Origin: Castellaniella sp049673105
Lineage (GTDB): Bacteria > Pseudomonadota > Gammaproteobacteria > Burkholderiales > Burkholderiaceae_B
NCBI RefSeq assembly: GCF_049673105.1
Contig: NZ_JBATXG010000011.1
Coordinates: 1 to 64,000, forward strand
Direction of reading: 5' to 3'
Length of the DNA stretch: 64,000 nucleotides
The notes below the pieces were generated by a model that did no database searches, was not told the origin of the DNA, and saw only the letters and a list, made by a program, of their open reading frames with translations. Shown one piece after another: positions 54,037-64,000 of the stretch; the first letter of the stretch is position 1; each line of letters opens with the position of its first letter. A program made the position numbers and the translations under genes.

Positions 54037-54136
54037 AGTTTAACGTAAACTGCCGCTGGCAGGGTGCCGACATCCGTTGCCGGACCAGCGGCGGCTAAAA
54101 TGAAGATTACGCCCGATCAATCCTCCTGCCCACCCC

Positions 54137-54565
54137 ATGTTTAATCCGTCCAAAGAACAGGTCCGTGAATTTTTCACCGTCGCCTGGCGTAAACGCCGCG
54201 AGGGCGGTGTCTTGACGCCCCTGGAAACCATGGCCGCCGATCTGGTCGCGCGCCACCCCGAATACCACGACGATCTGCAGGACCCCGATGCCGCCCAGCG
54301 CGACTACCCCGTCGAAGCCGGTCGCACCAATCCCTTTCTGCACCTGTCCATGCACCTGGCGATCCAGGAACAGCTGTCCATCGACCATCCGCCCGGTATC
54401 CGGGCAGCCTGGAACAACCTGCTGACCACGCACGACGAACACGACGCGGCCCACATCATCATGGAAGCCCTGGGCGAAGTCGTCTGGGAAGCCCAGCGCC
54501 TGGGCAAGCCCCTGGACAACGACCACTATCTGGACCTGATCCGCCGCCACGCCAGCCGCACATAA
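54137..54565 (+). CDS. DUF1841 family protein
   Basis: A 142-aa soluble protein of the DUF1841 family, of unknown function. Family signatures seen are MFNPSKEQVREFFTVAW (residues 1-17), HPEYHDDL near 40-47 and NPFLHLSMHLAIQEQLSIDHP (about 66-86), and a C-terminal HDAAHIIMEALGEVVWEAQR with conserved His and Glu residues that suggest metal binding by analogy only. It is a single gene. A stem-loop separates it from the convergent cytochromes. Confidence 0.88.
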   Translation: MFNPSKEQVREFFTVAWRKRREGGVLTPLETMAADLVARHPEYHDDLQDPDAAQRDYPVEAGRTNPFLHLSMHLAIQEQLSIDHPPGIRAAWNNLLTTHDEHDAAHIIMEALGEVVWEAQRLGKPLDNDHYLDLIRRHASRT

Positions 54566-54585
54566 TGTCCGCGCAAACGGCAAGG

Positions 54586-54614
54586 CCAAGGCGGCCCGTC
54601 GCGGGCCGCCTTGG
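54586..54614. terminator. stem-loop between convergent genes
   Basis: A perfect 13-bp GC-rich stem (CCAAGGCGGCCCG with CGGGCCGCCTTGG) with a TCG loop lies 20 bp after the DUF1841 stop and 26 bp from the cytochrome stop. The tracts that follow (TTCTAT on plus, CCTTGCCG on minus) are poor, so termination would rest mainly on the stem. Confidence 0.7.
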
Positions 54615-54640
54615 TTCTATCCGATCAAGAAGCTGATCGC

Positions 54641-54997
54641 TTATTTGCGCACCGCCAAGGGGCCGGGCAGCGTAGCCAGCCAGGACGAAATATTGACGAT
54701 ATCCGCCGCCGACAACTGCATGGCCATTGCGCCCATCACAGCATTTTTACGCACGTTGGCCGAGGCCGGTTCGCCTTTTTGGCCGCGCTGATAGGCGACC
54801 AGGGCATGCGCCAGGTAATCCTGGTGCTGGCCGGCCAGGATCGGGTATTCCGACATGATGGGCGATTTGGCATCCGCCCCGTGGCAGGACGCACAAGTGA
54901 ATTTTTCAAAGGCGGCTTTGCCGGCGTTCAGATCGGCGGCCTGTGCGCCCGCCGTCATCAGACCGCACCCCAACAGGGCAATCCAGAATGCTCGCAT
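54641..54997 (-). CDS. cytochrome c, c553/c4-like, second of a pair
   Basis: A 118-aa periplasmic monohaem cytochrome with a signal peptide (residues 1-20, ending AQA). The haem site CASCHG is near residues 35-40. A methionine in the C-terminal MAMQLSAADIVNISSWLATL segment is the likely sixth ligand. It resembles half of a dihaem cytochrome c4. It follows a similar gene after 9 bp, so the two are one operon. Electron transfer to a terminal oxidase is inferred. Confidence 0.9.
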   Translation of the reverse strand: MRAFWIALLGCGLMTAGAQAADLNAGKAAFEKFTCASCHGADAKSPIMSEYPILAGQHQDYLAHALVAYQRGQKGEPASANVRKNAVMGAMAMQLSAADIVNISSWLATLPGPLAVRK

Positions 54998-55006
54998 GGT
55001 GTTCCC

Positions 55007-55363
55007 CTATTTGAGATTGGAGTAATAGGCTGCGACGTCGGCCATGTCCTGTTCCGACAGGGACTTGGCGATGGCATCCATGGTCGGAAAGGCGCGGGCG
55101 CCGCTCGCGTATTCCTTTAGCGCAGCAACGATATAGGCTGCGTTCTGACCGGCAATCATAGGGACATGGTACAACTCGGGATAGGCTGCCTTGTACTCTG
55201 GGATTCCATGGCATCCGATGCACATGGAGACCTTCTGAGCGCCTGCCTGCGCATCACCCTGAACCGCCGGGGGATCTGCCGCCAGGGCAGACCCGGCAAA
55301 CAGACAGGACACCAGCAAGCCGGCAACCCCCAAACCATGCTTTGTCATTCCTTGTGACTTCAT
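55007..55363 (-). CDS. cytochrome c, c553/c4-like, first of a pair
   Basis: A 118-aa periplasmic cytochrome with a signal peptide (about residues 1-29, FAGSALA). The haem motif CIGCHG is near residues 48-53 and the C-terminal MDAIAKSLSEQDMADVAAYYSNL segment matches c4/c553. GAGG lies about 5 nt before the ATG at 55361-55363; an ATG five codons later is too close to an AAGGA to be better. It leads the two-cytochrome operon and diverges from the MoxR gene. Confidence 0.9.
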   Translation of the reverse strand: MKSQGMTKHGLGVAGLLVSCLFAGSALAADPPAVQGDAQAGAQKVSMCIGCHGIPEYKAAYPELYHVPMIAGQNAAYIVAALKEYASGARAFPTMDAIAKSLSEQDMADVAAYYSNLK

Positions 55364-55516
55364 ATGGCCTCTTGTCTCGTGTTTCGAATTTTAATGTCGG
55401 CATCGGCCCCCTCTTGCCGGGTCGATGAGGCACATCGATTGTACGATAGTTGACCCGATACAGACAGCCATCGAATATTGAACCTTATAACAACCTGCTG
55501 GATACACGCCCCATTC

Positions 55517-56377
55517 ATGTCTGACGCCGCCGTTTCTCCCGACCCCCAACGCTTCCAGGGCACCGACCACTATGTCGCCACCGACGCCCTGAAAATGGCC
55601 GTCAACGCGGCGCTTGTCCTGCAGCGCCCGCTGCTGGTCAAGGGCGAACCCGGCACCGGCAAAACCCTGCTGGCCGAAGAAGTCGCCAAGGCGCTAGGCC
55701 GCCCCCTGCTGCAATGGCACATCAAATCCACGACCAAGGCGCAACAGGGGCTGTATGAATACGATGCGGTCTCGCGGCTGCGCGATTCACAGCTGGGCGA
55801 TGACCGCGTCCACGACATCCGCAACTACATCGTGCAGGGCGTGCTGTGGCAAGCCTTCGAATCCGAATTCCCCTGCGTGGTGCTGATCGACGAAATCGAC
55901 AAGGCCGATATCGAATTCCCGAATGATCTGCTGCGCGAGCTCGATCGCATGGAATTCCATGTCTACGAGACCCGGCAGACCATACAGGCGCGGCACAAGC
56001 CGCTGATCGTCATCACCTCCAACAATGAAAAAGATCTGCCCGATGCCTTCCTGCGGCGCTGCTTCTTTCACTACATCGAATTTCCCGACCGCGACACGCT
56101 GACCGACATCGTGGCCGTGCATTTCCCGCACTTGCGCGAGGACATCCTGGGCGCAGCGCTGGATGTGTTTTTCCGCCTGCGCGACGTGCCCGGCCTGAAG
56201 AAACGCCCCTCGACCTCCGAATTCCTGGACTGGCTGCGTCTGTTGCTGGCCGAATCGGTATCGCCGCAGGCGCTGGCCCAAGGCGACATTCCCCCGCTAG
56301 CGGGGGCGCTGTTGAAAAACGAGCAGGATCTGAACCTGCTGCAGCGCCTGGCCGCCCTGGCGCAGCGGGGTCGCTAG
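55517..56377 (+). CDS. MoxR-family AAA+ ATPase
   Basis: A 286-aa MoxR-type ATPase acting as a chaperone or metal-insertion factor with VWA partners. Walker A GEPGTGKT is at residues 43-50, Walker B VVLIDEIDKA near 115-124, sensor 1 VITSNNEKDLPDAFLRRCFFHYIEF near 161-185. It is the short form without extra domains, like CoxD-type and APE2220-type members. The ATG at 55517 is used although no good ribosome site precedes it. The GNAT and VWA genes follow on the same strand, so the three are probably one operon. Confidence 0.9.
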   Translation: MSDAAVSPDPQRFQGTDHYVATDALKMAVNAALVLQRPLLVKGEPGTGKTLLAEEVAKALGRPLLQWHIKSTTKAQQGLYEYDAVSRLRDSQLGDDRVHDIRNYIVQGVLWQAFESEFPCVVLIDEIDKADIEFPNDLLRELDRMEFHVYETRQTIQARHKPLIVITSNNEKDLPDAFLRRCFFHYIEFPDRDTLTDIVAVHFPHLREDILGAALDVFFRLRDVPGLKKRPSTSEFLDWLRLLLAESVSPQALAQGDIPPLAGALLKNEQDLNLLQRLAALAQRGR

Positions 56378-56419
56378 ACAGCCACCCTATCCCTCAGACA
56401 CTCTCACCGGACCGCGTCC

Positions 56420-57046
56420 ATGAGCACACTCGCCTTTGCATCGCTACCCGCCCCTGTCACCCTGGAAGGCCACGGCATCCGCCTGATCCCGCTGGATACC
56501 GCGCACGCCGCCGGCCTGCGCGCCGCCGCAGCCGATGGCGAGCTATGGCATCTGCGGGTGACGTCAGTCCCCGAGCCAGAGCAGACCGACGCCTACATTG
56601 ACACCGCGCTACAGGGCCAGGCGGCGGGCCACATGCTGCCGTTCACCGTGACGGACGCCGCCAGCGGCCAGATCCTGGGCACGACGCGCTACCACGACAT
56701 CGTGCCGGCGCTGGCGCGGCTGGAAATTGGCTACACCTGGTACGGCCTGTCCCGGCAGCGCTCGCACGTCAACACCGCCTGCAAGCTGCTGCTGCTGGAA
56801 CACGCTTTTCAGACCCTGGAGGCGGCTGTTGTCGGCTGGCGCACCGACAACTACAACATCGCCTCGCAGCGGGCCATCGAACGCCTGGGCGCCCGCCGCG
56901 ATGGCGTGATCCGCCACCATGCCCTGCGCCGCGACGGCACGGTGCGCGACACCGTCATGTACAGCCTGATGGCGGGCGAATGGCCGGAAGTCCGCGCCCA
57001 TCTGCAGTATCAGTTGCAGCGCCCGCGCCGCCGGGCAGCATGCTGA
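56420..57046 (+). CDS. GNAT family N-acetyltransferase (RimJ/RimL-like)
   Basis: A 208-aa acetyltransferase. The fold begins LEGHGIRLIPLDTAHAAGLRAAA near residues 15-37, and GYTWYGLSRQRSHVNTACKLLLLEHAF near 104-130 holds the acetyl-CoA region (with SRQRSHVN in place of the usual GxGxG/A loop, typical of the RimJ/L branch). NYNIASQRAIERLGAR near 142-157 is also typical. It acts probably on an amine or a protein N-terminus. It is inserted between the MoxR ATPase and VWA genes, 42 and 19 bp from them. Confidence 0.87.
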   Translation: MSTLAFASLPAPVTLEGHGIRLIPLDTAHAAGLRAAAADGELWHLRVTSVPEPEQTDAYIDTALQGQAAGHMLPFTVTDAASGQILGTTRYHDIVPALARLEIGYTWYGLSRQRSHVNTACKLLLLEHAFQTLEAAVVGWRTDNYNIASQRAIERLGARRDGVIRHHALRRDGTVRDTVMYSLMAGEWPEVRAHLQYQLQRPRRRAAC

Positions 57047-57065
57047 TGGCACTGCATCTCCGACC

Positions 57066-58235
57066 ATGCTGATCGATTTCTTCACCCGCCTGCGCAGCGC
57101 CGGCATCCCCGTCTCGATACAGGAATACCTCAGTTTGCTGGAATTGCTGCGCAGCCCAGCCGCCCCGACCAGCACGGAAGACTTCTATCACCTGGCCCGC
57201 ATGACGCTGGTCAAGGACGAGACCCGCTACGACCGCTACGACCAGGTGTTTGCCGTCTTCATCGGCCAATTGCAAGCCCAGGCCGGCGGCACATCGATCC
57301 CCGCGGACTGGCTGCTGCAGACCTTTCGCAAGCACCTCAGCGACGAGGAAAAAGCCGCGCTGGAAAAACACGGCTGGGATCGCCTGATGGAAATGTTCCA
57401 GGAACGGCTGGCCGAACAGAAAGAACGCCACGCCGGCGGCAACAAATGGATCGGGACGGGGGGATCATCCCCTTTCGGCCACGGCGGATACCATCCGGAA
57501 GGTATCCGCGTCGGCGGCCCATCCGCCGGCAACCGCACCGCCGTCAAAGTCTGGGAACAGCGCCACTACCGGGACTACGACGAACAGCAGACGCTGGGTA
57601 CGCGCAATTTCAAGGTGGCCTTGCGCCGCCTGCGCCGCTTTGCCCGCCAAGGCGCCAACCTGGAACTGGACATGCCCGGCACCATCCGCGGCACGGCAGA
57701 ACAGGCCGGCCTGTTGGACCTGCGCTGGGTGCCTGAACGCCACAATGCCGTCAAAGTCCTGATGCTGCTGGACGTGGGCGGCAGCATGGACGATCACATC
57801 GCCCGCATCGAATCCCTGTTTTCAGCCGCCCGCAGCGAATTCAAGCACCTGGAAGTCTTCTACTTTCACAACTGCCCCTACGAATCCGTCTGGCGCCACA
57901 ACGAACGGCGTCACGGCGCGCGCATCGACACCCAGGACCTGCTGCGCAGCTATGGCGAAGACTGGCGCCTGATCCTGGTGGGCGACGCATCCATGAGCCC
58001 TTACGAACTGCTGTATCCAGGCGGCTCCATCGAACATAACAATGCGGAAACCGGCGCCGCCTGGCTGCAGCGTATTCTCAGCCACTGGCCGCACGCCGTC
58101 TGGCTCAACCCAGAACCCTCGGGCTCGTGGCAATACCGCCAGTCGATCGCCATCGTCCGCGAGCTGATGCATGACCGCATGTATGGCATGACGATGGACG
58201 GCCTGGAACAGGCGATGCGATTGCTGTCAAAGTAA
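57066..58235 (+). CDS. VWA-domain protein, CoxE-like
   Basis: A 389-aa protein with a helical N-terminus (about 1-110), a Gly-rich KWIGTGGSSPFGHGGYHPEG segment near 127-146, and a C-terminal von Willebrand A domain of CoxE type. The metal site reads LLDVGGSMDDH near 233-243, so the usual DxSxS is DVGGS, as in many members of this family. VFYFHNCPYESVW and LRSYGEDWRLILVGDASMSP carry the other metal-site residues. MoxR-VWA pairs act as ATP-driven chaperones or metal-insertion machines. The target is unknown here. Confidence 0.88.
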   Translation: MLIDFFTRLRSAGIPVSIQEYLSLLELLRSPAAPTSTEDFYHLARMTLVKDETRYDRYDQVFAVFIGQLQAQAGGTSIPADWLLQTFRKHLSDEEKAALEKHGWDRLMEMFQERLAEQKERHAGGNKWIGTGGSSPFGHGGYHPEGIRVGGPSAGNRTAVKVWEQRHYRDYDEQQTLGTRNFKVALRRLRRFARQGANLELDMPGTIRGTAEQAGLLDLRWVPERHNAVKVLMLLDVGGSMDDHIARIESLFSAARSEFKHLEVFYFHNCPYESVWRHNERRHGARIDTQDLLRSYGEDWRLILVGDASMSPYELLYPGGSIEHNNAETGAAWLQRILSHWPHAVWLNPEPSGSWQYRQSIAIVRELMHDRMYGMTMDGLEQAMRLLSK

Positions 58236-58336
58236 GGGGCTGCGCCCACTGGACGACTTTCTTGCATCGTGTCGGCGACCCCGTCATTTGCAGTACTGTT
58301 ATGGCATTCAACGCTCCGCAACCATTCATCGAGACC

Positions 58337-61096
58337 ATGACCCGGCTGAAATCCCTGCTGTCCCTGCTGGCGCTTTGCGCGCCGCTGACCACCTTCCTGC
58401 CAGGCTCCGCCCTGGCTGACGCCCCCCCCACCCTGCCTCCCGGCATCCAATCCGTCGTCATGATCGAAGGGGTCACGGAATACCGCCTGCAAAACGGCCT
58501 GACCGTGCTGCTCGCGCCAGATGATTCCCGCGCCCAGACCACGGTGAACATGAGCTACCAGGTCGGGTCACGCCACGAAGGGCCGGGCGAAACCGGGATG
58601 GCGCACCTGCTGGAACACCTGCTGTTTCGCGGCAGCCCCGCGCACCCGGATGCGCTGGCCGAATTTTCGCGGCGTGGACTGGCGGCCAATGGGTCCACGA
58701 CCACGGACCTGACCAACTATTATGCGACGTTCGCCAGCAACCCGGATGTTCTGGAGTGGTATCTGTCCTGGCAGGCGGACGCCATGCTGAACGCCCGCAT
58801 CAGCCGCGCCGATCTGGATGCGGAAATGCCGGTGGTGCGCAATGAAATGGAACGGGGCGACAACAGCCCCTTTGGGACGCTGCTGCAGCAGACCACCGCC
58901 GCCGCCTATGTCTGGCATCCCTATGGCCGTAGCGTCATCGGCGCCCGATCCGATGTCGAAAACGTCGATATCGCCCAACTGCGGGCCTTTTATCACCGCT
59001 ACTACCAACCGGACAATGCGGTGCTGATCGTCACCGGGCGCTTCGATCCCCAGCAGACCCTGGACTGGATTGCCCGGGATTTCGGCCCCATCGCGCGGCC
59101 CACGCGCCAACTGCCGCCGGAATACACGATCGAACCCGTCCAGCAAGGGGCACGGGCCGTGACGCTGCGCCGCATCGGCGGCAGCCCGATCGCCATCGTT
59201 CAATATCATTTCCCTGAAGCCAGCAGCGATGCCTACACGGCCTTGTCCCTGGGTACGGCCATGCTGGCCGACAGCCCCGCAGGTCCGCTCCATCAGGCCT
59301 TGGTCCAGACCGGCAAGGCCAGCAGCACCTTCGGATTCACCACGGCGACGAAGCAGCCCGGTCAGGTGACCTTCGGAGCGCAGCCACAAGCCTCAACCGA
59401 CCCGCAAGCCGTCCTGGACCTGCTGGAAACCACCCTGGAATCCGGCGGCATCGATCAGCTGGACCAGGCCGCCCTGGACCGCAACCGCACCGCCTGGCTC
59501 AACCACTGGAAACAGGTCTACAACCAGCCCGCCAGCCTGGCCGACGCGCTGTCTGACGCCGTCGCGCGCGGCGATTGGCGCCTGTATTTCATCGAACCGC
59601 TGCGCATCCGCGCCCTGACGCTGGACGAGATCCGCCAGCAGTTGCACGCCTGGCTACTGCCCAGCAACCGCACAAGCGGCCTGTATCTGCCCACGCCGGA
59701 CCCGGCCTATGCGCCTACGCCGCCGGCAGCTCAGCTGCAACCCTGGATCGCCCAGCTGCGGACCGGCACGCCCCGCCCGGCGGTCGCCAGCTTTGACACC
59801 GATCCGCAAGCCATCGATGCCGACACCTTGCGCGACACCTTGATGCTGCCCAACGGCAAGGTCTCGCTGGCTCTGCTGCCCAAGGCCACCCCCGGCGAAC
59901 AGGTCTACGCCTACATGAGTCTGCGCTTTGGCACCGCCGAACAGATGCGCAATCTGGGCCTGACACCGTCGGTCACGGCAGCCATGCTGCTGCGCGGGGC
60001 CACAGGACTATCCCGCCAGCAGATCGAAGACCAGCTCAATGCGCTGGATTCCGTCCTGAGCTTCAGCAGCAGCGGCAACACCGTCACGGTGGCCATGCGC
60101 AGTTCGCGCACCCATCTGCCCGACCTGCTGGCCCTGACCTTCCATCTGCTGCGCGAACCGACCTTCCCGGCATCGGAATTGACGGAAATCCAGCACAGCC
60201 TGGTGACGAATCTGCAGGATTCCGCATCCAGCCCCGCCTATCTGGTGCGCAACACCTTGCAGCGCCAAGACCAGCCCTGGAAACCAGAGGATATCCGCTA
60301 CACCCCGACGACGCAGGAACTGCTGCAAGCCGTGCCGTCCCTGACCCCGGACGCGCTGCGGCGATTCCACGACCGTTTCTACGGCGCGGGCGACATCCTG
60401 CTGTCCGTCGTCGGCGACATCGACCCCGATACGCTCGAACAGAGCCTGCGTCAGGGCCTGGCGGACTGGAAACAGGCACCCGCCTACGAACGGATAGCGG
60501 AACCCTGGTATCCCGTGACCCCCAAGACCTTCACCATCCCCGCCCCCGGCAAGGCCAACGCCAATTATCTGGCGGCACTGGCCCTGAAACTGCAGGACAC
60601 CGACCCGCGCTGGCCGGCCTTGATGATAGCCAACTACCTGCTGGGCGGATCCGAGGATTCCCGCCTGTGGCAGGCGATCCGGGTCAAGGGCGGCCTGTCC
60701 TACACGGTGGGCAGCCAGCTGCAAGCCTCGTCCTGGGAACCTTCCGGCAGTTGGACGCTGTTTGCGTCGATGGCATCTGCGAACGCCCAGGTGCTGCAGG
60801 ATGCCGTGCGCAAGACGCTGGACGACACCCTGAAGACCGGCTTCACCCAGGACGAAGTGGACCAGGGAGTGAAATCCCTGCTCAATTTCCTGAAGCTGGG
60901 CCGGTCCGACGACAGCTGGCTGGCCGATCATTGGCTGGATTATCTGGGGACGGACCGCAGCTTTGCCTGGCAACAGCACCTGATCGAGCAGTGGCAGACG
61001 CTGACGGCTGATCAGGTGAACGAGGCCATGCGCGCGCTGCTGAAACCCGATGCCTTCAGCATCGCCGTGGCGGCGGACCCGGCTGCCCTGCCTTAG
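58337..61096 (+). CDS. M16 family metallopeptidase, two-domain
   Basis: A 919-aa periplasmic zinc peptidase of the pitrilysin/PqqL type. A signal peptide spans residues 1-27. The N-terminal catalytic half has the inverted zinc motif HLLEH at about residues 90-94, with a downstream Glu ligand in VVRNEMERGD near 170. The C-terminal half (about 500-919) lacks the motif and carries the substrate-shaping Arg and Tyr in RVKGGLSYTVG near 780. An open frame continues upstream to 58262, with an ATG at 58301; I prefer the ATG at 58337 for its signal peptide, though its ribosome site is weak. Confidence 0.9.
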   Translation: MTRLKSLLSLLALCAPLTTFLPGSALADAPPTLPPGIQSVVMIEGVTEYRLQNGLTVLLAPDDSRAQTTVNMSYQVGSRHEGPGETGMAHLLEHLLFRGSPAHPDALAEFSRRGLAANGSTTTDLTNYYATFASNPDVLEWYLSWQADAMLNARISRADLDAEMPVVRNEMERGDNSPFGTLLQQTTAAAYVWHPYGRSVIGARSDVENVDIAQLRAFYHRYYQPDNAVLIVTGRFDPQQTLDWIARDFGPIARPTRQLPPEYTIEPVQQGARAVTLRRIGGSPIAIVQYHFPEASSDAYTALSLGTAMLADSPAGPLHQALVQTGKASSTFGFTTATKQPGQVTFGAQPQASTDPQAVLDLLETTLESGGIDQLDQAALDRNRTAWLNHWKQVYNQPASLADALSDAVARGDWRLYFIEPLRIRALTLDEIRQQLHAWLLPSNRTSGLYLPTPDPAYAPTPPAAQLQPWIAQLRTGTPRPAVASFDTDPQAIDADTLRDTLMLPNGKVSLALLPKATPGEQVYAYMSLRFGTAEQMRNLGLTPSVTAAMLLRGATGLSRQQIEDQLNALDSVLSFSSSGNTVTVAMRSSRTHLPDLLALTFHLLREPTFPASELTEIQHSLVTNLQDSASSPAYLVRNTLQRQDQPWKPEDIRYTPTTQELLQAVPSLTPDALRRFHDRFYGAGDILLSVVGDIDPDTLEQSLRQGLADWKQAPAYERIAEPWYPVTPKTFTIPAPGKANANYLAALALKLQDTDPRWPALMIANYLLGGSEDSRLWQAIRVKGGLSYTVGSQLQASSWEPSGSWTLFASMASANAQVLQDAVRKTLDDTLKTGFTQDEVDQGVKSLLNFLKLGRSDDSWLADHWLDYLGTDRSFAWQQHLIEQWQTLTADQVNEAMRALLKPDAFSIAVAADPAALP

Positions 61097-61113
61097 ATAA
61101 GGGCAAACGAAAA

Positions 61114-61145
61114 ACCCCGCGCTCCCTGAACAGGAGACGCGGGGT
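61114..61145 (-). terminator. rho-independent terminator of dnaK-dnaJ
   Basis: ACCCCGCG pairs with CGCGGGGT, extended by CTCC/GGAG with a one-base bulge. On the minus strand the stem is followed by TTTTTCGTTTG, a good U-tract, 22 bp after the dnaJ stop. It also sits 18 bp past the M16 stop on the plus strand. Confidence 0.85.
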
Positions 61146-61166
61146 CCGGGTAAAGCCTGAAACAGA

Positions 61167-62294
61167 TCAGGAAAAGAAATTCTTGACCTTGTCCGTCCAG
61201 GATTCGCTCTTGGGCGAGTGGCGGTCGCCGCCCGTGCTAAGCGAGGTTTCGAACTGACGCAGCAGCGCTTTTTGTTCGTCATTCAAGCGCACCGGGGTTT
61301 CCACGGCCACGTGACAGTACAGATCACCGGGGTAGCTGGAGCGGATGCCCTTGATGCCCTTGCCGCGCAGACGGAAAGTCTTGCCGGTCTGCGTGCCTTC
61401 GGGGATGGTGATTTCCCCGCGCCCGGCCAAGGTCGGGACTTCCAGGGAACCGCCCAAAGCCGCCTTGGTAAAGGGGATGGTCAGCTCGCAGTGCAGGTCT
61501 TCGCCATCGCGCTGGAAGATGCCGTGCGGCTTGATGCGGATTTCCACGAACAGGTCGCCTGAAGGCCCGCCATTGACGCCCGGCTCGCCATTGCCCGACG
61601 AACGGATGCGCATGCCATCGTCGATGCCGGCGGGAATCTTGACTTGCAGGGTCTTGTTCTTGCGAATCCGCCCCACGCCCTCGCAATCCGCGCAGGGGTT
61701 GGAGATTTCCTTGCCGCTGCCGTGGCAGGTCGGGCAGGTCTGCTGGACGCTGAAAAAACCCTGCTGCATGCGCACCGCGCCGCTGCCGCCGCAGGTGCTG
61801 CAAGTATGCGGCGTCGTGCCCGGTTTGGCGCCGGACCCGTGGCAGGTATCGCAGTTTTCCCAGCTGGGAATGCGGATTTCGGTATCAAAGCCGTTGGCCG
61901 CCTGTTCCAGGCTGATTTCCAGGTTGTATTTCAGGTCGGCGCCGCGATAGACCTGCGGGCCACCGCCGCGCCGGCCTGCTGCACCGCCAAAAATCTCGCC
62001 GAAAATATCCCCGAAGGCGTCGGCAAAGCCGCCCGCCCCGCCCATGCCGGCGCCGCCCGCCGCATTGGGATCCACGCCCGCATGGCCAAAACGGTCATAC
62101 GCCGCCCGCTTTTCCGCATCGGACAGCATCTCGTAGGCCTCTTTGGCCTCTTTGAACTTGTCCTCTGCTTCTTTGCTGTCCGGATTGCGGTCCGGATGAT
62201 ATTTCATTGCCAGCTTGCGGTAGGCCTTGCGGATATCCTCATCCGAGGCATTCTTGGCCACCCCAAGGACTTCGTAGAAATCGCGTTTTGCCAT
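61167..62294 (-). CDS. dnaJ: chaperone protein DnaJ
   Basis: Hsp40 co-chaperone that stimulates DnaK ATPase and delivers substrates. It is 375 aa. The J domain (1-70) has HPD in YHPDRNPDSK, followed by a Gly/Phe-rich linker (about 75-115). Four zinc motifs follow, CDTCHGSG, CSTCGGSG, CPTCHGSG and CADCEGVG (about residues 143-207), then two substrate-binding beta domains. This is a complete type I DnaJ. It is separated from dnaK by 137 bp that contain a hairpin. Confidence 0.97.
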   Translation of the reverse strand: MAKRDFYEVLGVAKNASDEDIRKAYRKLAMKYHPDRNPDSKEAEDKFKEAKEAYEMLSDAEKRAAYDRFGHAGVDPNAAGGAGMGGAGGFADAFGDIFGEIFGGAAGRRGGGPQVYRGADLKYNLEISLEQAANGFDTEIRIPSWENCDTCHGSGAKPGTTPHTCSTCGGSGAVRMQQGFFSVQQTCPTCHGSGKEISNPCADCEGVGRIRKNKTLQVKIPAGIDDGMRIRSSGNGEPGVNGGPSGDLFVEIRIKPHGIFQRDGEDLHCELTIPFTKAALGGSLEVPTLAGRGEITIPEGTQTGKTFRLRGKGIKGIRSSYPGDLYCHVAVETPVRLNDEQKALLRQFETSLSTGGDRHSPKSESWTDKVKNFFS

Positions 62295-62333
62295 TGGTAT
62301 CGATTACGTTTGCACTGCTATTGAAGGACATAT

Positions 62334-62362
62334 GCCCGGACCGGTAAAAACCGGAACCGGGC
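62334..62362 (-). promoter_or_regulatory. hairpin in the dnaK-dnaJ gap
   Basis: GCCCGG with CCGGGC and inner CCGGT/ACCGG form an 11-bp interrupted stem around an AAAA loop, about 40 bp before the dnaJ ATG. There is no U-tract, so it is more likely an mRNA processing or stability element than a terminator. The rest of the 137-bp gap shows nothing else I recognise. Confidence 0.45.
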
Positions 62363-62431
62363 AGGCACAGCCAGACGACCAGACCGGATGCGTCCGCCCA
62401 TCGGGGCGAGCCGGCATCCGGCTGGCGGCAA

Positions 62432-64000
<1,569 letters not shown>

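Overview
The window is a piece of a betaproteobacterial chromosome, most probably family Alcaligenaceae (Bordetella/Achromobacter/Castellaniella neighbourhood). The reasons are the gene order gyrA-serC-pheA-hisC-tyrA-aroA-cmk-rpsA next to a short barrel-less OmpA, ubiG and gph, the icd/DUF1841/cytochrome c neighbourhood, the high G+C content and the dense 4-nt ATGA gene overlaps. I do not assign a genus. Nearly every base is coding. I see no insertion sequence, prophage, CRISPR array or rRNA operon.

Layout. 1-10038 (minus): a tightly coupled supraoperon of gyrA, serC, pheA, hisC, tyrA, aroA, cmk and rpsA (rpsA is cut by the left edge), linking DNA topology, aromatic amino acid, serine and CMP metabolism and translation. 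10411-12474 (plus): ompA, two hairpins, ubiG and gph, the last overlapping convergent sstT. 13871-21512: a set of single genes and pairs (meso-DAP dehydrogenase, DUF924, EamA transporter, AhpD-like protein plus ECF sigma factor, a two-gene lipoate ligase, a 14-TM drug exporter, a ribbon-helix-helix protein, a DJ-1/PfpI protein). 21659-25502: a KefB/C-type antiporter, tRNA-Ser(CGA), a small membrane protein with an EF-hand-like loop, and serS. 25654-34578: HutD-like protein, Asp/Glu racemase, rarA-lolA-ftsK, divergent trxB with an Smr-domain gene, an SMR exporter and a pirin. 34583-39285: a GAF-GAF-GGDEF-EAL protein, a fused AdoMet decarboxylase/spermidine synthase and a histidine phosphatase.

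39292-52613 is the most unusual part: two complete ABC importers of the ferric iron/phosphonate/phosphoglycerate type, each with a permease protein made of two fused permease domains, around a PgtABC-like sensing module. The minus-strand run is sensory binding protein, histidine kinase, NtrC-type response regulator, transport binding protein, fused permease, ATPase. The plus-strand run is fused permease, ATPase, binding protein. The response regulator has lost the GAFTGA sigma-54 contact loop, and a perfect 11-bp inverted repeat lies between its gene and the transporter genes, which suggests activation that does not depend on sigma-54.

52707-64000: icd, a DUF1841 gene, two small c-type cytochromes, a MoxR ATPase / GNAT acetyltransferase / CoxE-like VWA cluster, a double-domain M16 peptidase, then dnaJ and dnaK (dnaK is cut by the right edge). 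Promoters named here are matches by eye to sigma-70 consensus boxes, and terminators are visible stem-loops. No alignment or folding program was run.
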